A DNA stretch of 64,000 bases. It comes from Kitasatospora sp. MAA19. GTDB lineage: Bacteria > Actinomycetota > Actinomycetes > Streptomycetales > Streptomycetaceae. Positions 49,466-58,626 of the stretch are shown piece by piece. Under the pieces are notes generated by a model. The model did no database searches. It was not told the origin of the DNA and worked only from the letters and a program-made list of their open reading frames with translations. A program made the translations under genes and the position numbers. The stretch's first letter is position 1; each line of letters begins with the position of its first letter. Location: the NCBI RefSeq assembly GCF_029894125.1, contig NZ_JARXYZ010000018.1, forward strand, positions 62,001 to 126,000, in the 5' to 3' direction.

Positions 49466-50822
49466 GGACGGCCTCCGGCAGGACGGGACGGTCGGCGGAC
49501 GGCGAGTCGACGGCTTCCGGCCCCGCCCTGACGGTTCGGACGATGTAGCGGATCCAGACCGCGACCAGCACGGCGTAGACCGTGACGAAGCCGGCCAGGC
49601 TCAGCGCCGCCTCGGCCGTGGACAGGTGCGAGACGGCGTCCGAGGTGCGGATCTGGCCGTAGACCACCCAGGGCTGGCGTCCGGTCTCCGCGGTGATCCA
49701 GCCCCCGGAGATCGCGACCAGGCCGGCGGGTGTCATCCACACCATCAGCCGGTGGAAGCGCCGGGCGGTGAACAGCCGCCCGCGCAGGCGCAGCACCAGT
49801 CCGGCGAAGGCCATCGCGAACATCGTGAGCGCGGTGAAGTACATCGCGCGGAAGCCGTAGAAGGCGCTCCACATGTTCGGGCGCTGGTCCGGCGGGGTCT
49901 GCAGCAGGCCGGGCACGTGGGCCTGGCCGGTCAGGTCCTTGCCGATCACCGCGCCCAGGTGCGGGATCCCGATGCGCAGGTCGTCCTTGCCCCGCCCGGG
50001 GTTGGGGACGACGACCAGGTTGTAGCCGTTGTTGTCGGTCTTCCAGTTGCCCTCGAAGGCCTCCAGCTTGGCGGGCTGGTGCTGCCCCATGAACACCGCG
50101 GTCTCGTCGCCCGCGTACAGCTGGACGGGCATCAGGACGGCCAGCACCCCGAGCGTGAGGGAGAGCGTGCGGCGGGCGAAGGCGAGCGAGCGCTGCCTGA
50201 CCAGGTACCAGGCGGCGATGCCGCCGACGAACCAGGCGGCGCTGATCAGCACCGCGAGCAGCATGTGCGGGAAGCGGTAGGAGAAGGCCGGGTTGAGCAG
50301 CACCTGCCACCAGTCGCGGGCCTGGAACTGGCCCGCGACCTCGGTGTAGCCGGCCGGATCCTGCATCCAGCTGTTGGCGGAGAGGATCCAGGTGGTGGAC
50401 AGCAGGGTGCCGAAGGCGACCATCCACGAGGCGAAGGCCATGGTGCGCGGGCGCACCCGCCCCTCGCCGTAGAGCATGATGCCGATGAAGCCGGCCTCCA
50501 GGAAGAAGGCGGTGATCACCTCCATCCCGATGGTGACACCGAGGATGGGGCCGACCGCATGCGCGTAGCTGCCCCAGTTCAGGCCGAACTCGAAGGTCAT
50601 CACCGTTCCGGCGACCACGCCGAGACCGAACCCCACCGCGAAGATCTTCCGCCAGAAGCGGAACATCTGCAGGTAGAGCGGATTGCGGGTGCGCAGGTAG
50701 GCCGTGTAGACGACCGCGAGCAGGATCGACAGTCCGACGGTCAGGGCGGGAAAGGTCATGTGGAAGATGGCGGTGATGGCGAACTGCCAGCGGGACAGTT
50801 CCACCGTCGCGGACGACGCCAT
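49458..50822 (-). CDS. cydA: Cytochrome bd oxidase subunit I
   Basis: The 454-residue subunit has the haem-ligand His in FAITAIFHMTFPALTVG, the conserved acidic helix GMEVITAFFLEAGFIGIMLY (proton channel glutamates) and the invariant GRQPWVVYG. The quinol loop is of the short type. The ATG is chosen for AGGAG five bases upstream. Cytochrome bd reduces oxygen with high affinity and tolerates hydrogen peroxide and nitric oxide. No Rex-type operator is seen in the 49 bp separating it from dps, so transcription may start upstream of dps. Confidence 0.95.
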   Translation of the reverse strand: MASSATVELSRWQFAITAIFHMTFPALTVGLSILLAVVYTAYLRTRNPLYLQMFRFWRKIFAVGFGLGVVAGTVMTFEFGLNWGSYAHAVGPILGVTIGMEVITAFFLEAGFIGIMLYGEGRVRPRTMAFASWMVAFGTLLSTTWILSANSWMQDPAGYTEVAGQFQARDWWQVLLNPAFSYRFPHMLLAVLISAAWFVGGIAAWYLVRQRSLAFARRTLSLTLGVLAVLMPVQLYAGDETAVFMGQHQPAKLEAFEGNWKTDNNGYNLVVVPNPGRGKDDLRIGIPHLGAVIGKDLTGQAHVPGLLQTPPDQRPNMWSAFYGFRAMYFTALTMFAMAFAGLVLRLRGRLFTARRFHRLMVWMTPAGLVAISGGWITAETGRQPWVVYGQIRTSDAVSHLSTAEAALSLAGFVTVYAVLVAVWIRYIVRTVRAGPEAVDSPSADRPVLPEAVHG

Positions 50823-50871
50823 GGCGACTCCTGTCAGCGCTGTGCGGCGGGGTGCGGGTGGAGCCGGCAGG

Positions 50872-51456
50872 TCACAGCCGCACCAGCGGGGTGTCCACCA
50901 GGTGCTCGGCCAGGAACCACACCTGCGCCTCGCCGGTCCGGACGACCTGGGAGACCAGCAGGTCGTTCGTCCCGTCGTCGCCGAGCGCCGCCACCCGGCC
51001 GGCGGCCTCGCGGGCGTCGACGAGGATCGCCTCGTGCGCCGACAGGAGCCGCGACAGCATGGCCGGCACCTCCTCGACGCCGTCCGGCGGACGCGGGATC
51101 GAGGTGATCTCCGCGACGTGCCGCGGGTCGCCGACCGCGACCCCGCCAAGGGACTGGACCCGCTCGGCGAGCACGTCCACCAGCGCCAGTTGCTCGTCCG
51201 CGTGCTTGTCCAGCAGCAGGTGCAACTGGTAGAAGGTCGCCCCCCGCATCAACCAGTGGTGCTTCTTGTAGAGCGTGTAGAGGATCCGGGTGTCCGCGAG
51301 TACCCGGTTGAGCCGTTGGCAGGCGTACAGGCGCGCATCATGGGAGAGGCCGAGCGGAACCTGGTTGACGGTACCGAACTCCTGGATCTCCTTGCCCTTC
51401 TGATGCAGCAGCGGCTGGCTGCTGCCGCTGATGTCGGGGTGGTCGGAACTGCTCAT
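50872..51456 (-). CDS. dps: Dps-family DNA-binding / iron-storage mini-ferritin
   Basis: The 194-residue protein has the Dps ferroxidase site at the dimer interface: YKKHHWLMRGATFYQLHLLL then DKHADEQLALVDVLAERVQS, with the conserved His, Asp and Glu. An N-terminal extension of about 35 residues and a C-terminal tail are present, as in streptomycete Dps proteins. It oxidises and stores iron and protects DNA from peroxide. It is upstream of cydA by 49 bp on the same strand, so a dps-cydABDC transcript is likely. Confidence 0.93.
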   Translation of the reverse strand: MSSSDHPDISGSSQPLLHQKGKEIQEFGTVNQVPLGLSHDARLYACQRLNRVLADTRILYTLYKKHHWLMRGATFYQLHLLLDKHADEQLALVDVLAERVQSLGGVAVGDPRHVAEITSIPRPPDGVEEVPAMLSRLLSAHEAILVDAREAAGRVAALGDDGTNDLLVSQVVRTGEAQVWFLAEHLVDTPLVRL

Positions 51457-51475
51457 GGGAACTCCCTCGGCCTTC

Positions 51476-51512
51476 GCGGTCCGGTGACTCGGTTGCGGTC
51501 CAGTGACTCGGT
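51476..51512. repeat. Direct repeat in the dps promoter region
   Basis: GCGGTCCGGTGACTCGGT and GCGGTCCAGTGACTCGGT differ at one base and lie 19 bp apart, 20-56 bp upstream of the dps start. They may be tandem binding sites for a regulator. Confidence 0.5.
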
Positions 51513-51594
51513 CAAGCTACGGGCGTGCGAAGTACGGGTTTGTTCCGAAGCGCACTGATCATTGCCCCTCCGCGCCCGGCCTGGGCGCACACCG

Positions 51595-52575
51595 TCACCG
51601 AGCCGGGCTGAGCGGATGATCGGCGCCCCCTGCCCGGGCGCGCCATTCGCGGGGCGTGACGCCGTAGGCGGCGCGGAAGACGCGGCTGAAGTGGGTCGGG
51701 CTGACGAATCCCCAGCGCCGGGCCACGGATGACACGGTCGGAGCAGCGAAGGCGCGCCGGGACAGGTCGTGCGCGCACATCTCCAGCCGGCGGCGCTGGA
51801 TCCAGTGGGCCATCGTGGTCTCCTCGCCCTGGAAGAGCTTGTGGAGGTATCGGACCGAGACGTGGTGTGCGGTGGCGATCCGCTCGGGCGAGAGCGACGG
51901 GTCGCCGAGATGGCACATCGCGTAGTCCTTGATCCGCGCGAGCATGGCCGGCGCCGTCTCCGGTGCCGTCGGGTCCAGAGTGCCGCTGCGCTCCTGGATG
52001 AGCAGGGCGAGCAGATCGACGGCGGTGTCGGCGAGCCGGCTCCCCGTGCAGGGGTCGAGCTTCGCCGCTCCGGAGGCCAGCGTCCGCAGGTACGTGGTGA
52101 CCAGCTCGACGCATCCGGACGTGGACTCGAACGGCGAGGCGGTGGCCGCTCTGAGCTCTTGGTCCCGCACGTGCAGAACGTGCCGCGGCAGCCGGAACGC
52201 GGTGAACCCGAAGGCGGTCGGGAACTCCTTGGTGAACGGGCGACTGGAGTCGCAGAGCGCCAACTCGCCCGGGCCACAGATGATCTCCCGACCATCCTGG
52301 GAGATCCTCGCGTGGCCCTGGTGTTGCATCGTGAGCGCGACCCAGCCCTCGCCGCCGGCCTCGATCGTTCGGCGGCTGCGGGTGACCACCTGCGGTCCGG
52401 CTGCCACGCCGGAGATCTGCACGACTCCCAGTTGGTCACTGCTGAGGATTCCGGAGGAGGGCTCCCGTTCGAGGAGCCTGACCTCAAGCGGGATGAACGC
52501 CTGTGAGACGGCCTCGTGCCAGAACTCGGCACGCTCCCCAGGGGACAGCGATTCGGTGGATACGGTGGTTGACAC
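51595..52575 (-). CDS. AraC-family transcriptional regulator (AraC-binding-like domain), copy 3
   Basis: A 326-residue relative of the 28244 and 30294 proteins, more diverged: CGPGELALCDSSRPFTKEFP in the sensor domain, HHVSVRYLHKLFQGEE and WGFVSPTHFSRVFRAAYGVT in the DNA-binding domain. It is divergent from the LAL gene at 52802, sharing a ~225-bp control region. It forms, with that LAL gene and the hydrolase at 55822, a second copy of the module seen at 28-34 kb. Confidence 0.92.
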   Translation of the reverse strand: MSTTVSTESLSPGERAEFWHEAVSQAFIPLEVRLLEREPSSGILSSDQLGVVQISGVAAGPQVVTRSRRTIEAGGEGWVALTMQHQGHARISQDGREIICGPGELALCDSSRPFTKEFPTAFGFTAFRLPRHVLHVRDQELRAATASPFESTSGCVELVTTYLRTLASGAAKLDPCTGSRLADTAVDLLALLIQERSGTLDPTAPETAPAMLARIKDYAMCHLGDPSLSPERIATAHHVSVRYLHKLFQGEETTMAHWIQRRRLEMCAHDLSRRAFAAPTVSSVARRWGFVSPTHFSRVFRAAYGVTPREWRARAGGADHPLSPAR

Positions 52576-52801
52576 AGGGGCTCCCCTCGTCGTCAGCGCT
52601 CGAACGCCTCGCGCTGCCCCTGGAGAAGGACCTCCGGAGCGGGAACGGCGTACGACTGGTGGGTGTCGGGCATGGAGTCACCACCGCTGACCTGGCACTA
52701 TCTTGCAGGCGGTCCGTATGGCGGCGCTTCTGTCAGATGACCGGTCTCGGCGGCGGAACACATCGAGCAGCAGCGAACAAGGACCAACAGCAGGGGTGGG
52801 C

Positions 52802-55594
52802 ATGGAGAACGTCCGTGAGTCGGGGCCGGTCCCGGAGATCGTCGGCAGGGAGCGTGAACTGGCGCGGATCGCGGGGGTGCTCGACGCGGTGGACAGCCGT
52901 GGTGGTGTCGGCGCCCAGGTGCTCGCGCTGACCGCCGAACCGGGCGCGGGCAAGAGCACGCTGGTCGACTGGGCCGCTGCCCGGGCGGCGAGCCGGGGCT
53001 TCCAGGTGCTGCGGGCTCGCGCCGGCGAGGGTGAGGAAGGGTTCGGATTCGCCGGGTTGCACCAGTTGCTGCGGCCGCTGCTGGGGGAGGCCGGTCGGCT
53101 GCCCGCCCCGCAGCGGGAAGCGCTGCTGGCCGCCTTCGGCCAGCAGGCGGCGGCCGGCGACCGGCAGCCCGACCCGCTGCTGATCCGCTATGCCGCCCTG
53201 AGTCTGCTGTCCGACGCAGCCACCGACCGGCGGCTACTCCTGCTCGTCGACGACGTCCAGTGGCTGGACCAGGGCAGCGTGGACGTACTCGCCTTCGTCG
53301 CCCGCCGGCTGGACGGTGAGGCGATAGCCGTCCTGCTGGCCGCGCGCGAGGAGGGCCTTCCCGGGCCCTTCGAGCGGGAGTTCGCCGTCCTGGCCGTCAC
53401 ACCGCTGGACCGCGCGGACGCGGGCCTGCTGCTCGACCGCCAACCGCAGCCGCCGCGCGGGCGGGCCCGGCTGCGGATCTTCGAGCAGGCGGGCGGCAAT
53501 CCACTGGCGCTGATCGAGCTGGCCCGAGCGGTCGCCCGGGAGCCCGGGGGAGCGCAGGGCGCGGACGCCGCCGAATCGCTTCCGCTCACCGGCCGTCTGG
53601 AACGCATCTTCGCGGCAGATCTCGTCGGTCTTCCGCAGCGGACCCGGCAGGTGCTGCTGGTGGCGGCCGCGGCCGGCACCGCGCAGTTCTCCGAGGTGCT
53701 GCGGGCCACGCCTGACGCGGGGGACCCGCAGGTGTGGCTGCCCGCCGAACAGGTGGGCCTGGTGCGGCTGGCGGCCGGTCAGGTCCGGCTGCGCCATCCA
53801 CTGGTGCGCTCCGCCGTCTACCAGGCTGCCTCCTTCGACGAGCGGCGAGCTGCCCATCAGGCGCTCGCCGCCGCCCTGGTGGACCACCCGGACCGCCGCG
53901 CCTGGCACCTCGCCGCCGCCACGCTCGGACCGGACGAGGAGGTGGCCCGGACACTGGCCGAGAGTGCGGACCGGGCACGCGGCCGGGGCGGCTACGCGGC
54001 TGCGGCGGCCACCCTCGAACGCGCGGCCGCACTGACCCCCGACCGGGACCAGCGGGCGAGGCGGCTGCTCGAAGCCGCCACCATGGCGATGTACGGCGGC
54101 TGCCCCCAGTGGGTGGGCGAGCTGGCCGTCAAGGTCTGCGCCATCGCGGACGACCCGGAACTGCTCGCCCAAGCGTCCATGCGGGCCGGCTGGTCCCTGG
54201 CCGTGACCACCCGACACGAGGAGGCGCTGGGATTCCTGGTGCCCGTCGCGCAGTCCATGGCCGGGAAGGCGCCAGGACTCGCCATGGACGCCCTGGGCAC
54301 GGCAGCCACTCCGGCGTACAACTCCGGGTCTCCCTTCTACCGCGCGGAGCTGCGCCGGCTCGCGGACCTGGTGCCGGAACAGCCCGACGAAGTGGACCGG
54401 GTCTGGCTGCGGGCCGGCACCGAGCCGTTCGCGGACCGTGCGTGGGCGCTGCGGGCCCTGCCCCGGTCACTGGCCGAGGCGCCCGAGGACTCGCTTCCCC
54501 ACCTGGCCCAACTCGGCGCCGCCGCCTGGGTCCTCGACGAGACCGAGCTGGCTGTGCGGCTCCTCGGCCAGGCGATGGACCACCTGCGCCGCACGCCCAC
54601 GGCCGGTGGCAACCCCGTCGTCGGGCAGGCGCTCGCGCTGGCGCTCTTCGAGAGCGGCGCGTGGTCCGTGGCCCGGTCCACCGCGCAGGAGGCGTACCGG
54701 ATGGCCGTCGAGGTCGGCGCGGACAACTCCGCGGTGGGATCGCCGATCCTGCAGGGCACGCTGCTGGCGCTGCACGGCGACGCGGCCGGGGCGCGCGGGC
54801 TCATCGACACGGCCGTCGCCGGGGTGGACGACCTGTCCTGCTCCCCCAGCCTGTTCGTGCGGTCCTGCCACGCGCTCGGCCTGGCGGCATTCGTCGAGGG
54901 CGACCACCTGGCGGCGTACCGGCAGCTGCGAGCCGTCTTCTCGCGCGACTTCCAGGCCGCCCCGGTGCACTACCACGCGTCGTACTACTACCTCGGCGAC
55001 CTCGCCGCCGCAGCTGTCCGCACCGGTTACGAGGACGACGCGCGGGCCGTGCTGCGGGTCGCCGTGCGCTCGCTCGGCGAGCTGCGCTCCGCGCGTCTGG
55101 ACGTGGTGGTGAACCGGGCCTGCGCGCTGCTGAGCGGGCCGGACGAGGCGGAGCAGCACTTCCGGGCGGCCCTCGCCGACCCGGCCGGTGACCTGTGGCC
55201 CTTCGAACGGGCACTGGTGCGGCTGGAGTTCGGGGAGTGGCTGCGCCGCCATCGCCGGGTCACCGAGGCACGCGCCGAGCTGAGCGCCGCCCTCGGCGTC
55301 TTCGAGCGGCTCGACGCCCGTCCCTGGACCGAGCGGGCCGCCTCGGAGCTGCGGGCCGCCGGTGTGCCGACCGCCCGTACGGAATCCGCCAGCCGTACGT
55401 CCGACCTGACTCCGCAGCAGCTGGAGATCGCGCGCGCGGCCGCCTCCGGTCTGACCAACCGGGAGATCGGCGCCAAGCTGCTGCTCTCGCCGCGCACCGT
55501 CGGCTTCCACCTGCACAAGATATTTCCCAAGCTCGGCATCACCACCCGGACCCAGCTGCGCGACGCGCTGGGTGACGCGCAGCCGGCGGACTGA
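52802..55594 (+). CDS. LAL-type LuxR-family regulator with AAA ATPase domain, copy 3
   Basis: The 930-residue protein shows the GRERELARI start typical of LAL ATPases, Walker A AEPGAGKSTLVDW, Walker B LLLLVDDVQWLDQGS, helical repeats, and a LuxR helix-turn-helix (LTPQQLEIARAAASGLTNRE, LSPRTVGFHLHKIFPKLGIT). The ATG at 52802 follows an AGGGG sequence; an earlier start in the same frame would add a polar, poorly conserved stretch. It is 227 bp upstream of the hydrolase gene, the likely target. Confidence 0.92.
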   Translation: MENVRESGPVPEIVGRERELARIAGVLDAVDSRGGVGAQVLALTAEPGAGKSTLVDWAAARAASRGFQVLRARAGEGEEGFGFAGLHQLLRPLLGEAGRLPAPQREALLAAFGQQAAAGDRQPDPLLIRYAALSLLSDAATDRRLLLLVDDVQWLDQGSVDVLAFVARRLDGEAIAVLLAAREEGLPGPFEREFAVLAVTPLDRADAGLLLDRQPQPPRGRARLRIFEQAGGNPLALIELARAVAREPGGAQGADAAESLPLTGRLERIFAADLVGLPQRTRQVLLVAAAAGTAQFSEVLRATPDAGDPQVWLPAEQVGLVRLAAGQVRLRHPLVRSAVYQAASFDERRAAHQALAAALVDHPDRRAWHLAAATLGPDEEVARTLAESADRARGRGGYAAAAATLERAAALTPDRDQRARRLLEAATMAMYGGCPQWVGELAVKVCAIADDPELLAQASMRAGWSLAVTTRHEEALGFLVPVAQSMAGKAPGLAMDALGTAATPAYNSGSPFYRAELRRLADLVPEQPDEVDRVWLRAGTEPFADRAWALRALPRSLAEAPEDSLPHLAQLGAAAWVLDETELAVRLLGQAMDHLRRTPTAGGNPVVGQALALALFESGAWSVARSTAQEAYRMAVEVGADNSAVGSPILQGTLLALHGDAAGARGLIDTAVAGVDDLSCSPSLFVRSCHALGLAAFVEGDHLAAYRQLRAVFSRDFQAAPVHYHASYYYLGDLAAAAVRTGYEDDARAVLRVAVRSLGELRSARLDVVVNRACALLSGPDEAEQHFRAALADPAGDLWPFERALVRLEFGEWLRRHRRVTEARAELSAALGVFERLDARPWTERAASELRAAGVPTARTESASRTSDLTPQQLEIARAAASGLTNREIGAKLLLSPRTVGFHLHKIFPKLGITTRTQLRDALGDAQPAD

Positions 55595-55821
55595 CTGCCG
55601 GACCCGCGTGGCGGCCCAGCGCGCCGACTGGTCTGCCTGCCCGCCTGCCGGGCACCCTGGTACATGCGCGGACAGAGCAGAGCCGAGGCGCCGTCGGACA
55701 ACGCGGCCCGGTCGAGCGGTTCTAGGTTGGCGATCGCGCCTCGGGACTCCGGGGCCGGCCGGGCAACGCCGCGGTCGGCGCCGGTCGAGGTGGACCACCC
55801 CGCACCACTGAGGAGACGGAC

Positions 55822-56793
55822 ATGACGCACGACTTCGAGCCGGTCCAGCCCGTACTGGAGACGGCGGCCGCGGCGTTCGCACAGGCCACGGCGGAGCCGC
55901 CGTACCTGTTCCAGCTGGCCCCCGCCGAAGGCCGCAAGGCGGTCGACGAGGTCCAGTCGGGCCCGGTCGAGCTGCCGGAGGTGGACGAGGAGTGGATCAC
56001 CGTGTCGGGTGGACCGACCGGCAGCGTCCGGGCCCGGATCGTGAAGCCGGCCGGTTCGCGGGAGGTCCTGCCGGTGATCCTCTACATCCACGGCGCCGGC
56101 TGGGTCTTCGGCAACGCGCACACCCACGACCGGCTGGTCCGGGAGCTGGCGGTCGGTACGGGGGCGGCCGTGGTGTTCCCCGAGTACGACCTGTCGCCCG
56201 AGGCCCGCTACCCGGTGGCCATCGAGCAGAACTACGCGGTCGCGCAGTGGATCGTGCGGGAGGGTGCCACCAAGGGGCTGGACGGCACGCGGCTCGCCGT
56301 CGCGGGTGACTCGGTCGGCGGGAACATGAGCGCCGCGCTGACCCTGATGGCCAAGGACCGCGGCGACGTGTCGCTCCGTCACCAGGTGCTCTTCTACCCG
56401 GTGACCGACGCCGCCTTCGACACCAACTCGTACCACCAGTTCGCGACCGGCTACTTCCTGCGCCGCGACGGCATGGAGTGGTTCTGGGACCAGTACACGA
56501 CCGACCCCGCCCAGCGCGCCGAGATCACCGCCTCCCCGCTGCGCGCCACCACCGAGCAACTCGCCGGGCTGCCCGCCGCACTGGTGATCACCGGCGAGGC
56601 CGACGTGCTGCGCGACGAGGGCGAGGCGTACGCGAACAAGCTCCGCGCCGCCGGTGTCCCGGTCACCGCCGTGCGCTACCAGGGCATCATCCACGACTTC
56701 GTGATGCTCAACGCCCTGCGCGAGACGCGCGCGGCCCAGGCCGCCATCACCCTGGCGATCGAGACCCTGCGTGAGGCGCTGCACGCCGCCTGA
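55822..56793 (+). CDS. Alpha/beta hydrolase of the hormone-sensitive lipase family, copy 2
   Basis: The 323-residue protein has oxyanion motif HGAGW (residues 90-94), nucleophile Ser164 in AGDSVGGN, acid in GEADVLRDEGEAYA and His in IIHDFVML. Upstream GAGGAGACGG supports the ATG. It is a paralogue of the hydrolase at 29214. Both lack the canonical HGGG oxyanion triplet. Likely a cytoplasmic esterase of unknown substrate, controlled by the neighbouring LAL and AraC regulators (inference). Confidence 0.9.
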   Translation: MTHDFEPVQPVLETAAAAFAQATAEPPYLFQLAPAEGRKAVDEVQSGPVELPEVDEEWITVSGGPTGSVRARIVKPAGSREVLPVILYIHGAGWVFGNAHTHDRLVRELAVGTGAAVVFPEYDLSPEARYPVAIEQNYAVAQWIVREGATKGLDGTRLAVAGDSVGGNMSAALTLMAKDRGDVSLRHQVLFYPVTDAAFDTNSYHQFATGYFLRRDGMEWFWDQYTTDPAQRAEITASPLRATTEQLAGLPAALVITGEADVLRDEGEAYANKLRAAGVPVTAVRYQGIIHDFVMLNALRETRAAQAAITLAIETLREALHAA

Positions 56794-56824
56794 CGTCCGC
56801 TTCGCACCGCTTCGCACCGTCGAG

Positions 56825-56864
56825 GATCCGGTGCCGCCGTGCTGTGTACCGGCGGTGCCGGGTC
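56825..56864. terminator. Hairpin between convergent hydrolase and pirin genes
   Basis: A 15-bp stem (GATCCGGTGCCGCCG with CGGCGGTGCCGGGTC, three wobble pairs) around a 10-nt loop lies between the two 3' ends. It fits a bidirectional terminator. Confidence 0.6.
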
Positions 56865-56879
56865 CGCGCCCTGGGCCCT

Positions 56880-57842
56880 TCAGCGGATCCGATCGCGCGT
56901 CTTGAGCGGCGTTGTAGGCACCTGCGGAGCGGGGGTAGGTATGCCGTCGTAGCCGTGCACGGTGCCGAAGCGGGTGCCGGTCATCCAGTCCTCCCGCGCC
57001 CGTACGATCTCCTCCCCGGATCGTCCGATGAAGTTCCACCACATGACGAGCTTCTCCTCGAAGGGCTCCCCGCCGAGCAGCAGCAGGGAGCCGTCGGCCA
57101 GAGCCCGCAGGGGCAACTCCCGCCGCCCACTGCCCAGGTAGAGCATCGAGCCGGGTTCCAGACGGACGCCGTCCACTTCGGTCAGGCCGGACATGGTCAG
57201 CACGGCGTACTCGAAGTCGGGCTCCAGGGGGAGCCGGGTGGAGCTGCCTTCGCGCAGGGTGAGGTCGACGCCGACCAGCGGGGTGTGGATGGTGCCGGGT
57301 GAGGTGGCGCCGTCCAGGTCGCCGAGGATCACGGTGCCGTGCAGGCCGGCGGCGTTGATCTCGGGGAGTTGGGCGTGGTGTTCGAAGGCGGGGGCGGTGT
57401 GGCGGTGGACCTCGGGCAGGGCCACCCAGAGCTGTGCGCCGTGCAGGAAGCGCGCGTGCGGGCGCGGCGATTCCTCGGAGTGTGAGATTCCGCGGCCGGA
57501 GGTCATCAGGCCCAGCTCGCGCGGTCGGACGGTCTGCAGGCTGCCGAGGCTGTCGCGGTGCAGGACTTCGCCCTGGTGCAGCCAGCTGACGGTCTGCAGG
57601 CCGATGTGGGGGTGGGGCGGGACCTGCATGCCGGGCTCGTCGGCGATGTCGTCGGGGCCGTAGTGGTCGACGAAGCACCAGGCGCCGACCATCCGGCGGC
57701 CGAGGTTGGGCAGCAGGCGGCGCACGACGGTGCTGCCGCCCAGTGCGGTCTCACGCGGCGCGAGCAGTTCCCTGACGGGGCCGGCCGGGACGTCCTGGCG
57801 CCCGCCGCGTACGGCGGCGGCGGTCTGGTCGGGCTCATTCAT
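56880..57842 (-). CDS. Pirin-family bicupin protein, copy 2
   Basis: A 320-residue pirin with N-terminal cupin metal ligands in PPHPHIGLQTVSWLHQGEV and the SGRGISHSEESP block, a C-terminal cupin (GEPFEEKLVMWWNFIGRSGE), typical of the longer YhhW/pirin type with the conserved MWWNFIGRS end. It overlaps the osmC gene by eight bases and ends the GNAT-OsmC-pirin operon. It is not closely similar to copy 1. Confidence 0.93.
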   Translation of the reverse strand: MNEPDQTAAAVRGGRQDVPAGPVRELLAPRETALGGSTVVRRLLPNLGRRMVGAWCFVDHYGPDDIADEPGMQVPPHPHIGLQTVSWLHQGEVLHRDSLGSLQTVRPRELGLMTSGRGISHSEESPRPHARFLHGAQLWVALPEVHRHTAPAFEHHAQLPEINAAGLHGTVILGDLDGATSPGTIHTPLVGVDLTLREGSSTRLPLEPDFEYAVLTMSGLTEVDGVRLEPGSMLYLGSGRRELPLRALADGSLLLLGGEPFEEKLVMWWNFIGRSGEEIVRAREDWMTGTRFGTVHGYDGIPTPAPQVPTTPLKTRDRIR

Positions 57843-58278
57843 GGCGTGCGGACTCCTCCACGATCGGTGTGCCGCCGGACACCGCCCGGGTGACCGGCGT
57901 GCGCTCGGCGATGTCCAGCAGCCGGGCGCGCTGTGCCTCGTCCAGCTCGCCGACCAGCTCGATGCGCCGGGTGATGCGGGCCGTCTTGTCGGGGCCCTTC
58001 TCGTAGCCGAGGTGCACCCGGACGGTCTCCAGCGGCCACTGCTTGCGCTGCGCGTACATCCGCAGGGTGATCGCGGTGCAGGAGCCGAGCGCCGACAGGA
58101 GCATGCCGGTCGGGTTGGTGGCGGTGTCGGCGCCGCCCACCGAGGCCGGCTCGTCGGCGGTCAGACGGTGCCGGCCGGAGCGGATGTCGACGCGGTAGTC
58201 CTCGTCGGTACTGGTGGCGACCACGGCCGCCGCCCGGACGAACTCCCGGGCGGCGTCGGCGGTCGGGGCGGTGGTCAC
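57835..58278 (-). CDS. OsmC-family protein lacking the second catalytic cysteine
   Basis: The 147-residue protein has the OsmC fold: TNPTGMLLSALGSCTAITLR carries the first Cys, and IELVGELDEAQRARLLDIAE precedes the position where peroxidases read CPV. Here that site is RTPVTRAVSG, so the second Cys is absent. Classical OsmC/Ohr enzymes reduce organic hydroperoxides with both Cys; this form may bind, not reduce, or use an outside thiol. It overlaps GNAT (ATGA) and pirin genes. Confidence 0.88.
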   Translation of the reverse strand: MTTAPTADAAREFVRAAAVVATSTDEDYRVDIRSGRHRLTADEPASVGGADTATNPTGMLLSALGSCTAITLRMYAQRKQWPLETVRVHLGYEKGPDKTARITRRIELVGELDEAQRARLLDIAERTPVTRAVSGGTPIVEESARHE

Positions 58279-58580
58279 AGGCCGAACCGGATCAGCTGGT
58301 CCGGAGGCACCAGGTCGACGTAGTCCGGGTGCTTGCCCAGCCAGCCTCGGATGAAGGGGCAGTAGGGCAGTACGGCCAGCCCCCGCTCCCGGGCGGAGTC
58401 GAGAGCGGCGCGGGCCAGGACGCCGGCGAGGCCGCGGCCGGCGAAGGCGGGGTCGATCTCGGTGTGGATGAACGCGATCTCGTTCTCGTGCCGGAAGTAC
58501 TCGGCGAAGCCGGCGAGTTCACCGTCGTCCGTGATCTCGAACCGTGACCGGTCGGGGTTGTCCGCGACGCTGCTGGTCAT
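58275..58580 (-). CDS. Small GNAT-type N-acetyltransferase (YjdJ/Gtn-like)
   Basis: The 101-residue protein matches the short GNAT group (COG2388): HTEIDPAFAGRGLAGVLARA is the acetyl-CoA-binding motif, and VLPYCPFIRGWLGKHPDY is its hallmark C-terminal region. It is the first gene of the operon with OsmC and pirin. Ribosome binding site AGGAGGA precedes the ATG. Substrate unknown. Confidence 0.9.
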   Translation of the reverse strand: MTSSVADNPDRSRFEITDDGELAGFAEYFRHENEIAFIHTEIDPAFAGRGLAGVLARAALDSARERGLAVLPYCPFIRGWLGKHPDYVDLVPPDQLIRFGL

Positions 58581-58626
58581 CGTTCCTCCTGCTGTCGGGC
58601 GGCGGGCTGGTGGCCCGGGCTGGGAT

